A stretch of DNA of 5,184 nucleotides from JBBIWA01 sp037439425 (lineage in GTDB: Bacteria; Acidobacteriota; Blastocatellia; RBC074), in NCBI GenBank assembly GCA_037439425.1, contig JBBIWA010000136.1, forward strand, positions 1 to 5,184. The letters are read 5' to 3'. The position numbers and the translations under genes were made by a program. The notes under the pieces are model-generated. The model searched no databases, was not told where the DNA came from, and was given only the letters and a program-made list of their open reading frames with translations. How positions within the stretch are numbered: position 1 is the first letter of the stretch; the number at the start of each line of letters is the position of its first letter. Below are positions 1 through 5,184 of the stretch, in pieces.

Positions 1-836
1 TCGCCTGCGCGCCAGAGCAATTCTTCGCGCGCGGCAGCATAGTGCGCCAGGCTGGGTCGGGTGAGAAAGAGCGAACCTTTCTGCGCTAACAAGGCTGGAT
101 CAAAGGGCGGCACTGGCCCGCTCGATTGCCCGTACAGCACCAGCATTCCGCGCGGAGCCAGCGAGTTGAGGCTCTTCAGATAAGTATCCTTTCCGACCGA
201 ATCGTAAGCGACCTGCACTCCTCGCCCATCAGTCAACCGCTTCACTTCCGCTTCAAAATCCTGCCGGGTGTAGATGATCACTTCATCAGCTCCAGCCTGG
301 CGAGCCAACTCTGCTTTAGCTTCGGTTGAGACCGTGCCAATCACGCGCGCGCCAATACGTTTGGCCATCTGAATCAGCAGCAATCCCACGCCACCGGCTG
401 CGGCATGAATCAATGCCACCTCACCTTGCTTGAGCTGATAGGTAGATGTGGTGAGGTAATGAGCCGTCATCCCCTGCAGCATGGCGGCCGCGCCCTGCTG
501 CGCGTCAATCCCCTCAGGCAGCTTGACCAGACGAGTGGCCGGAACAGTGGCGTACTCGGCATAAGCGCCCAGATGCATCGCATAAGCTACTCTGTCTCCG
601 GCGACCACTTCAGTGACCCCCGGGCCGACGGCTTCTACTATTCCCGCCGCTTCCATGCCAGGCGTAAATGGCAGCGGCGCTGGATAGAGACCCGTGCGAT
701 GATAGACATCAATGTAGTTGAGTCCAATGGCTTCAATCTTGACCAGTGCCTCACCTGCTTCGGGCGACGGCGTGGTCACCTCCCGATAAGTCAGAACTTC
801 GGGACCACCAGGTGTAGTGATCAGGATCGCTTTCAT
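1..836 (-). CDS. qor: NADPH:quinone oxidoreductase, QOR type (zinc-independent MDR family), C-terminus outside window
   Basis: My own reading of the minus strand gives an open frame from ATG at 836-834 to the window edge: 278 residues plus a partial codon. It starts MKAILITTPGGPEVLTYREV. The family is about 325 residues long, so roughly 45 C-terminal residues are missing. The GroES-like half carries the QOR pattern GLNYIDVYHRTGLYP (residues 38-52) and GMEAAGIVEAVGPGV (60-74). The Rossmann half has AAAGGVG (145-151), the NADPH-binding loop typical of QOR. The cysteine and structural-zinc ligands of true alcohol dehydrogenases are absent, so this is a zinc-independent quinone or enone reductase acting in the cytosol on NADPH; the natural substrate cannot be told. 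An AGGGAGG Shine-Dalgarno (complement of 848-854) lies 11 bases before the ATG. It is transcribed divergently from the PhzF-type gene. Confidence 0.93.
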   Translation of the reverse strand, partial: MKAILITTPGGPEVLTYREVTTPSPEAGEALVKIEAIGLNYIDVYHRTGLYPAPLPFTPGMEAAGIVEAVGPGVTEVVAGDRVAYAMHLGAYAEYATVPATRLVKLPEGIDAQQGAAAMLQGMTAHYLTTSTYQLKQGEVALIHAAAGGVGLLLIQMAKRIGARVIGTVSTEAKAELARQAGADEVIIYTRQDFEAEVKRLTDGRGVQVAYDSVGKDTYLKSLNSLAPRGMLVLYGQSSGPVPPFDPALLAQKGSLFLTRPSLAHYAAAREELLWRAG

Positions 837-876
837 TTTTTCTTCAACCTCCCTGCCCGCATTTTAACTCAATGCC

Positions 877-905
877 TTGACAGACGAGAAATGAGCATTC
901 ATAAA
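877..905 (+). promoter_or_regulatory. sigma70-like promoter for the PhzF-type gene
   Basis: A perfect -35 box TTGACA (877-882) is followed by a 17-bp spacer and a -10-like CATAAA (900-905, 4 of 6 matches to TATAAT). This predicts a transcript start near 912 and a leader of about 30 bases that includes the Shine-Dalgarno site. It lies in the 105-bp gap between two divergent genes. On the opposite strand a TAAAAT (complement of 861-866) could serve as -10 for the quinone reductase, but no good -35 stands in front of it. Confidence 0.55.
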
Positions 906-941
906 GCTGCTCAGAATCTCAAACGACGAGAGGAGCAGATT

Positions 942-1871
942 ATGCCTACATGCCCATTCATTCAGTGCGACGTTTTCACGGATCACGCTTTTGGGGGCAA
1001 TCCGCTCGCGGTCTTCCCCGATGGGCGCGGCCTTGATGGTGCGACGATGCAGAAGATCGCGCGCGAAATGAATCTTTCAGAGACGGTCTTCGTTCTGCCG
1101 CCCTCTGATGAGACAAAGGCGTTGCGGCGCCTGCGCACCTTCACCCCGACAACAGAGCTACCGATGGCGGGCCATCCGGTTGTGGGCACATGGAACGTAC
1201 TGGCGCGCGAAGGCGTGGTGGCGCCGCCGCCTTCAGGCACAGGCCAAGTGACGATTCAGCAGGAGCTGCCAGTGGGAATCTTGCCAGTCGGGATTGAATT
1301 CGTTGACGGCGTGCCAGTCAAAGTCATCATGACGCAGCCGCCGCCACAGGTTGGACAGCCTCTGGAGATTGTCGCCAATGCCGCGCGCGCGTTGAGCCTC
1401 CCGGCAGATGAGCTTATCTGTTCGCCGTTGCCGATCGTCGTATCATCCACTGCTCTTCCCTACTTGATCGTTCCGCTGCGCAGCCGCGCCGCACTCAGCC
1501 AGATTGTGATCAATGGTCCAGCTCTCAGCGAGCTGCTGCAACAGACCCAAGCGCAGGGCATCTACGTTGTCACGCGCGAAACCCATTCACCAGAGGCTTT
1601 GGTGAGCACACGTATGTTTGCCGACAGCGCGCTCGGCGTGGGTGAGGATCCAGCGACCGGCAGCGCGGCTGGGCCGCTGGCAGCGACGCTGGTTCATTAC
1701 GGTGTGGTGGAACCAGTGAATGGAGTTGCTCGTTTCGTCATAGAGCAAGGTGTGGATATGGGCCGTCCCAGTTACATCGAAGCCGAAGTGGAAGGCGAAA
1801 TCGGCGCGGTGCGCCTTGTGCGGATCAGCGGCTCGTCAGTGCTTGTGATTCGTGGTGAGATAAGTTTCTAA
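942..1871 (+). CDS. PhzF-family epimerase/isomerase
   Basis: A 309-residue protein of the PhzF / diaminopimelate-epimerase fold, close to the family's usual length (about 260-310). The N-terminal half has the signature FTDHAFGGNPLAVF (12-25), the catalytic-glutamate motif MNLSET with Glu47 (equivalent to Glu45 of PhzF), and RTFTPTTELPMAGHPVVGT (65-83) with the conserved histidine. The second half has GVGEDPATGSAAGPLA, Asp236 being the second conserved acidic residue. PhzF itself isomerises trans-2,3-dihydro-3-hydroxyanthranilate in phenazine synthesis, but no other phz genes are seen, so the substrate is unknown and no symbol is given. I chose ATG at 942 because GAGAGGAG sits six bases upstream and the family motifs begin there. 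The frame stays open back to 405, but that part only mirrors the divergent quinone reductase. The protein end ..VLVIRGEISF looks natural, so the gene is complete. Confidence 0.93.
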   Translation: MPTCPFIQCDVFTDHAFGGNPLAVFPDGRGLDGATMQKIAREMNLSETVFVLPPSDETKALRRLRTFTPTTELPMAGHPVVGTWNVLAREGVVAPPPSGTGQVTIQQELPVGILPVGIEFVDGVPVKVIMTQPPPQVGQPLEIVANAARALSLPADELICSPLPIVVSSTALPYLIVPLRSRAALSQIVINGPALSELLQQTQAQGIYVVTRETHSPEALVSTRMFADSALGVGEDPATGSAAGPLAATLVHYGVVEPVNGVARFVIEQGVDMGRPSYIEAEVEGEIGAVRLVRISGSSVLVIRGEISF

Positions 1872-2183
1872 AAGCCCCAAAAGGGCAGGCCAGATGAGCG
1901 GCGATCCCAGGATTTTCCGCAATCCATCAACAGCCTGCCGGACCAATTCGCGCTGCTGCGCTCCAAAAGTCTGGTGGCGCTGGATGAGATAAAGCAAAGG
2001 CCCGCAACCTTGAAATTGACCGGCACCCATCCTGAATCAGGCATCGTCACCCTGGAGCAACTGCTTGCCACCTGGGTGGTCCACGATCTCAGTCATATCG
2101 GTCAGATTGTGCGCGCGATGTCGAAGCAATACACCGCTGCAGTTGGCCCCTGGAAAGCTTATTTGCCCATCCTGAGCAGGTAA
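1872..2183 (+). pseudogene. 5'-truncated DinB-like (DinB/YfiT four-helix) protein remnant
   Basis: Translating straight on from the codon after the PhzF stop, in the same frame, gives 103 open codons ending in TAA. Residues 49-103 (LTGTHPESGIVTLEQLLATWVVHDLSHIGQIVRAM..VGPWKAYLPIL) match the C-terminal half of DinB-superfamily proteins as I know them. They include two of the three usual metal-binding histidines, His71 and His75 in HDLSH. Full members are about 160-170 residues, so some 60-70 N-terminal residues with the first helix and the remaining histidine are absent. The only in-frame start I found is a GTG at 1974 with no clear Shine-Dalgarno; it would give just 69 residues. An ATG at 1894 is in another frame and stops early. 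I read this as the dead remnant of a deletion that ended at the PhzF stop codon. A translationally coupled short protein, or rare readthrough from the PhzF gene, is possible but less likely. Confidence 0.75.
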
Positions 2184-2214
2184 CTGAAGGCTATTCACTC
2201 CATTGGTTCTGCGC

Positions 2215-2246
2215 TATACTCGCTGAGCCATTAACTGATCGAGGAG
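2215..2246 (+). promoter_or_regulatory. -10-like element and Shine-Dalgarno before the hydrolase gene
   Basis: TATACT (2215-2220) matches TATAAT in five of six bases, but the -35 at the right distance (TATTCA, 2192-2197, 17-bp spacer) is poor. GAGGAG (2241-2246), six bases before the ATG at 2253, is a strong ribosome site. The hydrolase is therefore probably transcribed on its own rather than from the PhzF promoter. Confidence 0.4.
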
Positions 2247-2252
2247 CGCAAT

Positions 2253-2933
2253 ATGGTGAAGATAGAAGAGCGTCAGATGGTGCAGGAGTTTGCCTGCTAC
2301 TACGACCTTTACGTACCTGATGGCGGTGGGCCGAAACCGCTGCTGATCGCCTTGCACGGTTACGGCGGCGACAAAGCGTCAATGATGCGGCTGGCGCGGC
2401 GCATCAATGAGCGCGATTATGTGATTGCCGCTTTGCAAGGGCCGCATCAACATCTGGTGCGACCGCAGGATCGCTCCCAAGGACTCGGCTACGGCTTCGG
2501 TTGGCTGACGAACTTCAAACCTGAAGAGTCGGTGGCGTTGCATCATCGCAATCTCAACCAGATCATCAGCACACTGACTGATGAATCTGTAGCCGATCCC
2601 ACGAAGGTTTTTCTACTCGGCTTTTCGCAAGCCGTGGGTGTGAACTTCCGTTACGCCTTCACGCACCCGGATCGCCTGCGCGGAGTGATTGCCATTTGCG
2701 GTGGGATCCCTGGCGATTGGGAGAGCGAAGGCAAGTATCAGACGAGCAATTTCGATGTGCTTTACATCGCTGGAGAGAAGGATGAGTTTTATCCTCCGGA
2801 TCGCATCAAGCAGAATGCGCGTGCGCTTGAACGTCGCGCCCGCTCGGTCGAGCTGCGGATCTTTAACGCGAGCCACGAAGTGCCGCGTGAAGCCTATCAA
2901 GTGATTGATCGGTGGATCGCGCAACGTTTGTGA
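2253..2933 (+). CDS. alpha/beta hydrolase of the phospholipase/carboxylesterase type
   Basis: A 226-residue soluble serine hydrolase resembling the Abhydrolase_2 (phospholipase/carboxylesterase) family, whose members are about 200-230 residues. Visible elements are the oxyanion-hole strand LLIALHGYGGD (30-40), a nucleophile elbow GFSQA with Ser125, the acid residue Asp177 in IAGEKDEFYP, and His208 in NASHEVP. The catalytic triad is thus complete and in order. Family members usually read GFSQG at the elbow; here the residue after Gln is alanine, a mild variation that should not abolish activity. No signal peptide or membrane segment is visible, so it is probably cytosolic. Likely substrates are short-chain or lysophospholipid-type esters; the exact one cannot be inferred. 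Start at ATG 2253 is supported by GAGGAG six bases upstream. No clear terminator with a T-tract follows. Confidence 0.88.
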   Translation: MVKIEERQMVQEFACYYDLYVPDGGGPKPLLIALHGYGGDKASMMRLARRINERDYVIAALQGPHQHLVRPQDRSQGLGYGFGWLTNFKPEESVALHHRNLNQIISTLTDESVADPTKVFLLGFSQAVGVNFRYAFTHPDRLRGVIAICGGIPGDWESEGKYQTSNFDVLYIAGEKDEFYPPDRIKQNARALERRARSVELRIFNASHEVPREAYQVIDRWIAQRL

Positions 2934-3147
2934 GTCACAATCGAACTACGAAGAGACCTCAGACTTTGGTTCAGTCCGACGGCTGACCCTTATGTAGTTC
3001 ATCCCTTGCAGAGTTCCTCAGCCCCCTGGCCTGAGGCTCGATTCGGACCGACCGAAGAGATAAGTTGTGGGGCATCGGCCTTTTCATGGCTAAAGATTAT
3101 ACCAGAACATTTGTGCTGCTCAACTTACAGTGGCGAATAGAGCGCAC
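2934..3147. other. non-coding spacer with short inverted repeats
   Basis: No gene is supported here. It contains a long-range inverted pair GAACTAC (2943-2949) / GTAGTTC (2994-3000). Between these arms is a possible 6-bp hairpin with a CGAC loop (2971-2986). Beyond them are CCTCAG/CTGAGG (3016-3021 / 3031-3036) and TTCGG/CCGAA (3042-3046 / 3052-3056). None is followed by a run of T on either strand, so none qualifies as an intrinsic terminator. The region lies at the 3' ends of two convergent frames: the hydrolase and the permease remnant. Confidence 0.5.
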
Positions 3148-3363
3148 CTACTCATATCGGAGCGCAGTCAGCGGATCAATCCTTGTAGCTCTATATGCAG
3201 GCACGAGACTAGCCAGAAGGGTAATCGCAAAAAGACCAAGCGTCACGACAGAAAAGGTAGGAATATCGGTCGCCTGAAGACCGTAAAGCAATCCTGCTAG
3301 GACGCGAGTCAGTAGAATTGCTGATACGATACCCACGACTGCCCCCAAGAATGTCAATATCAT
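3148..3363 (-). pseudogene. 5'-truncated ABC transporter permease (ADOP/MacB/FtsX type), C-terminal remnant
   Basis: The minus strand encodes 71 residues beginning MILTFLGAVVGIVSAILLTRVLAGLLYG and ending ATRIDPLTALRYE followed by a stop. Two hydrophobic segments (about 1-28 and 36-56) and the terminal pattern AxRATRxDPxxALRYE are those of the last transmembrane helices and tail of MacB/FtsX-type permeases, in particular the acidobacterial ADOP form. Full proteins are about 400-850 residues, so almost all of the gene, including the periplasmic domain, is missing. Seven codons further upstream in this frame there is a stop (3385-3387), and the coding similarity ends at about 3364. The first ATG at 3363 has no proper ribosome site. 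This is a dead remnant, not a gene; the natural C-terminus is intact. Confidence 0.82.
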
Positions 3364-3368
3364 CGCCT

Positions 3369-3578
3369 TTTTTTGATCCGTTCTTCACCACCAAGGAGTT
3401 CGGCAAGGGAACGGGTCTTGGGTTAGTCGTAAGCAAGTGGATCGTCAGCCGACACGGCGGTCAGATTTCGGTCGCCAGCCCGCCTGGACAGGGCGCTTGT
3501 TTCACGATCCGGCTGCCAGAGGCCCCCATGACTGCCGCGAAGGGAGCCGGGCCGCGTGCCGCCACGGAGGTGCCATGA
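3369..3578 (+). pseudogene. 5'-truncated sensor histidine kinase, C-terminal end of ATPase domain
   Basis: From about 3369 the plus strand reads FFDPFFTTKEFGKGTGLGLVV..., the F-box and G2 box (GTGLGL, residues 14-19 of the remnant) of an HATPase_c domain. HGGQISVAS and GACFTIRLP follow, then a natural end of 69 residues. The dimerisation helix with the phospho-histidine, the N box and the G1 box are all missing, so the remnant cannot bind ATP or phosphorylate a partner. Similarity starts exactly where the oppositely oriented permease remnant ends. The pattern F-D-P-F-F-T-T-K is typical of NtrB/AtoS-like kinases, which pair with NtrC-type regulators like the one that follows. The stop overlaps the regulator's start (ATGA, 3575-3578), showing the two were once an operon. 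The in-frame TTG at 3318 lies in permease sequence and is not a credible start. Confidence 0.85.
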
Positions 3579-4942
3579 ATCAAGATGAAACGCACACCAT
3601 TCTGGTAGTCGACGACGATCGCTCGGCGTTGGAATCCTTGGCGGAGGTGCTGCAAAATGAAGGTTATGCAGTGCGGCAAGCTAAGAGCGGGACCGACGCC
3701 TTGGAGATCCTTGGCTCCGAAACTCCGGACCTGGTTTTGACCGACCTGCGGATGCGCCAGGTTGATGGGATGAAAGTCCTGGAGACGGTGCGGTCCACAC
3801 AGCCGGAGATCCTCCTCATCGTCATGACCGCGTTTGCCTCGATGGAGACTGCCATTGAGGCCATCCGCAGAGGCGCTTACGATTACATCAGCAAACCCTT
3901 CAAACTCGATCACGTCCGGCTCGTCGTGCGGCGGGCTCTGGAGCAAGCGACGCTGCGGCAAGAGAACCGGCAGTTGCGCTCGGCTATCGAAGAACGTCAG
4001 ACCGAGACCGGCATCATCGGTCGCAGCCCGGAGATGGTCGAGGTGTACAAGCTCATCGCTCGGGTCGCGCCACTGCCCACCACCGTGCTGATCCAAGGCG
4101 AGAGCGGGACGGGCAAGGAGATGGTCGCGCGCTTGATCCACAAAACCAGTGACCGCCCCGGCCCCTTTAAGGCGATCAACTGCGGAGCCCTGACCGAAAC
4201 ACTGCTCGAGAGCGAGCTGTTCGGGTACGTGAAGGGCGCGTTCACCGGAGCCACCACCAATAAGGTGGGCCTCTTTGAGGCCGCTCACGGTGGGACCGTG
4301 TTTCTCGATGAGATTTCCAATACCACCCCCGCCCTGCAAATGAAACTCCTTCGGGTGCTTGAAGAGCGCGAAGTGCTCCGCGTGGGTTCAACCGAACCTA
4401 TTCATGTGGACGTCCGAATCATTGCGGCGACCAATCAGCCGTTGGAAGAGCTGGTGCGGACGCACGCCTTTCGCGAGGATCTCTTCTACCGCTTGAAGAT
4501 CGTCACCATTGATCTCCCTCCCCTGCGCCAGCGCCGGGGTGATATTCCTCTGTTGCTGGATCACTTTGTCCGCCGGTATGCAGCGGCATCTTCAAAGACC
4601 ATCGCCATCCACGAATCGGTTTATTCGATGCTGAGTCAGTATGACTGGCCGGGCAATGTGCGGGAGCTGGAAAATGCCGTCGAGCGCGCCATCGCGCTGA
4701 ACTCCAGCGGAGTCCTCACCCCGGAAGATTTCCCCGAAGAAATTCGGCAAGGTCCAATCAGCGCCAGCCCCATGGTGGTCGATCCCCGTTCGTTTCCGAC
4801 CTTGGCCGAGAAGGAGAAGGAATACATCCTCGAAGTCCTCAAAGCCACCGGTCAGAATGCTTCACGAGCGGCGGAGATCCTGGACATTGACCGGCGCACG
4901 CTCTACCGCATCCTCGAACGTCACGGCATCCGTCGCGGCTGA
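3575..4942 (+). CDS. NtrC-family sigma54-dependent response regulator
   Basis: A 455-residue three-domain regulator, complete and of normal length. Receiver domain (about 7-120): acidic pocket Asp13-Asp15, phospho-acceptor Asp57 in LVLTDLRM, Thr85 and Lys107. AAA+ sigma54-activation domain (about 147-372): Walker A GESGTGKE (175-182), sigma54-contact loop GAFTGA (221-226), Walker B VFLDE (242-246), AATNQ (284-288) and FREDLFYRL (299-307) with arginine-finger residues. C-terminal Fis-type helix-turn-helix (about 411-455): NASRAAEILDIDRRTLYRIL. Phosphorylated forms form hexamers that hydrolyse ATP to open sigma54-RNA polymerase promoters. I start it at ATG 3575 because GGAGG (3566-3570) precedes it and the ATG overlaps the kinase remnant's TGA, a translational coupling arrangement. 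The frame is open further upstream, but that is an offset reading of the kinase. With its kinase broken it is an orphan here unless another kinase serves it. Target genes are unknown. Confidence 0.96.
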   Translation: MNQDETHTILVVDDDRSALESLAEVLQNEGYAVRQAKSGTDALEILGSETPDLVLTDLRMRQVDGMKVLETVRSTQPEILLIVMTAFASMETAIEAIRRGAYDYISKPFKLDHVRLVVRRALEQATLRQENRQLRSAIEERQTETGIIGRSPEMVEVYKLIARVAPLPTTVLIQGESGTGKEMVARLIHKTSDRPGPFKAINCGALTETLLESELFGYVKGAFTGATTNKVGLFEAAHGGTVFLDEISNTTPALQMKLLRVLEEREVLRVGSTEPIHVDVRIIAATNQPLEELVRTHAFREDLFYRLKIVTIDLPPLRQRRGDIPLLLDHFVRRYAAASSKTIAIHESVYSMLSQYDWPGNVRELENAVERAIALNSSGVLTPEDFPEEIRQGPISASPMVVDPRSFPTLAEKEKEYILEVLKATGQNASRAAEILDIDRRTLYRILERHGIRRG

Positions 4943-5116
4943 CCCGGTGTGGCAAGTTCGCTTGAACGCACAAATCTGCCTCACCTACCTCTATGTGGTC
5001 ATTCCTGTCGAATTCTTCCTAATCCCAATAGATGTTCCGATAAAGTTTGCTTAAACCAATAGATGTTCCGATAAAGTTTGCTTAAACCAATAGGACGAGC
5101 TAAACTGTCTGACCTT
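4943..5116. other. intergenic region downstream of the response regulator
   Basis: About 174 bases without a supported gene. The first 80 bases hold only a small CAAG-TTCG-CTTG hairpin (4953-4964) with no T-run, too weak to call a terminator. The rest is AT-richer than the regulator gene and holds the tandem repeat described separately. The change in base composition suggests a different origin for the part right of about 5010. Confidence 0.4.
5025..5086 (+). repeat. two perfect tandem copies of a 31-bp repeat, plus a partial third
   Basis: Positions 5025-5055 and 5056-5086 are identical and head-to-tail; 5087-5093 (CCAATAG) repeats the first seven bases of a third copy before the sequence diverges. 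Each unit contains GATGTTCCGATAAAG and TTGCTTAAA. The period of 31 bp is close to three helical turns, so equivalent sites would face the same side of the DNA. A TTGCTT (5047-5052), 17-bp spacer, GATAAA (5070-5075) pair spans the junction of the two copies and resembles a weak sigma70 promoter pointing at the reading frame that begins at 5117. The repeat could be an operator array, part of a mobile-element end, or a simple slippage duplication. Confidence 0.9.
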
Positions 5117-5184
5117 ATGAACTTCAAAAACCTCGATTACTTTTCTACCTCCCGTATCAAGGCGTTGTTTGGGCTTCATCCGAT
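5117..5184 (+). CDS. start of an unidentified reading frame running off the window; possible transposase
   Basis: ATG at 5117 opens a frame of 22 complete codons (MNFKNLDYFSTSRIKALFGL plus two more) with no stop before the window edge. No good Shine-Dalgarno is visible. The residue mix and the setting (AT-richer, preceded by tandem repeats, next to a rearranged region) would suit the N-terminus of an insertion-sequence transposase. Twenty-two residues are too few to recognise a family, so this is only a suggestion, and the frame may not be a gene. Confidence 0.35.
   Translation, partial: MNFKNLDYFSTSRIKALFGLHP

Noticed and set aside
405..941. A 179-codon in-frame extension upstream of the PhzF-type gene
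   Set aside because: It is antisense to the divergent quinone reductase, shows no PhzF-family content, and the ATG at 942 has a strong Shine-Dalgarno and starts at the family motif.
1874..1886. GCCC-CAAAA-GGGC hairpin after the PhzF stop as a terminator
   Set aside because: The stem is only four base pairs and no T-run follows on the plus strand. On the minus strand four T follow, but there is no gene on that strand to terminate.
3318..3368. TTG start giving an 86-residue protein that includes the kinase remnant
   Set aside because: The first residues are the antisense of the permease remnant and there is no kinase similarity before about 3369, so it is a fortuitous frame across the junction.
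3461..4339. A 292-codon minus-strand open frame
   Set aside because: It lies antisense to the well-supported response regulator, is rich in His/Gln/Gly/Leu as expected for a mirror frame, and has no recognisable domain.
4950..4964. Possible sigma54 promoter (TGGCAA...CTTG) behind the response regulator
   Set aside because: The GG element is not followed by GC at the required 10-base spacing, so it does not fit the -24/-12 pattern.
4953..4964. CAAG-TTCG-CTTG hairpin as terminator of the regulator gene
   Set aside because: The stem is four base pairs and is followed by mixed sequence without a T-tract.
1..5184. CRISPR array, tRNA/rRNA genes, toxin-antitoxin or defence genes
   Set aside because: I looked for these on both strands. 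The only direct repeat pair I noticed is the 31-bp tandem without spacers, and no RNA-gene or defence motif is recognisable.

Overview
This window looks like a chromosomal segment from a moderately GC-rich Gram-negative bacterium. An Acidobacteriota-like host is my best guess. The clue is the remnant of an ADOP/MacB-type ABC permease ending in ..ATRIDPLTALRYE, a type very abundant in that phylum, next to DinB-like, PhzF-like and quinone-reductase genes. This is an inference from gene types, not a taxonomic proof.

Layout. Positions 1-836 (minus strand) hold most of a QOR-type NADPH:quinone oxidoreductase whose C-terminus lies outside the window. Across a 105-bp divergent intergenic region with a good sigma70-like promoter lies a complete PhzF-family epimerase/isomerase gene (942-1871, plus). 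Immediately after its stop codon, in the same frame, is the C-terminal part of a DinB-like protein with no N-terminal part and no convincing start (1872-2183). A complete small serine esterase/phospholipase-type alpha/beta hydrolase follows with its own Shine-Dalgarno site and -10-like element (2253-2933). Positions 2934-3147 are non-coding with several short inverted repeats.

The right half is a rearranged region. The last 71 residues of an ABC permease (minus strand, 3148-3363) butt directly against the last ~69 residues of a sensor histidine kinase (plus strand, ~3369-3578). Both are beheaded at the same few bases around 3364-3371. The kinase remnant overlaps by ATGA with an intact NtrC-family sigma54-dependent response regulator (3575-4942), which is therefore left without a functional cognate kinase here. 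Downstream are two perfect head-to-tail copies of a 31-bp AT-rich repeat (5025-5086) and the start of a new reading frame (5117 onward) that runs out of the window and may be a transposase.

How the genes fit together. The intact genes look like independent housekeeping or accessory metabolic units (oxidoreductase, isomerase, esterase) plus one regulatory unit. I see no biosynthetic cluster, defence system, CRISPR array or RNA gene. The main biological story is erosion: three different genes (DinB-like, ABC permease, histidine kinase) each keep an intact C-terminus and lack the N-terminus, and a repeat-bearing, possibly mobile element lies at the right edge. I did not find a convincing new system.
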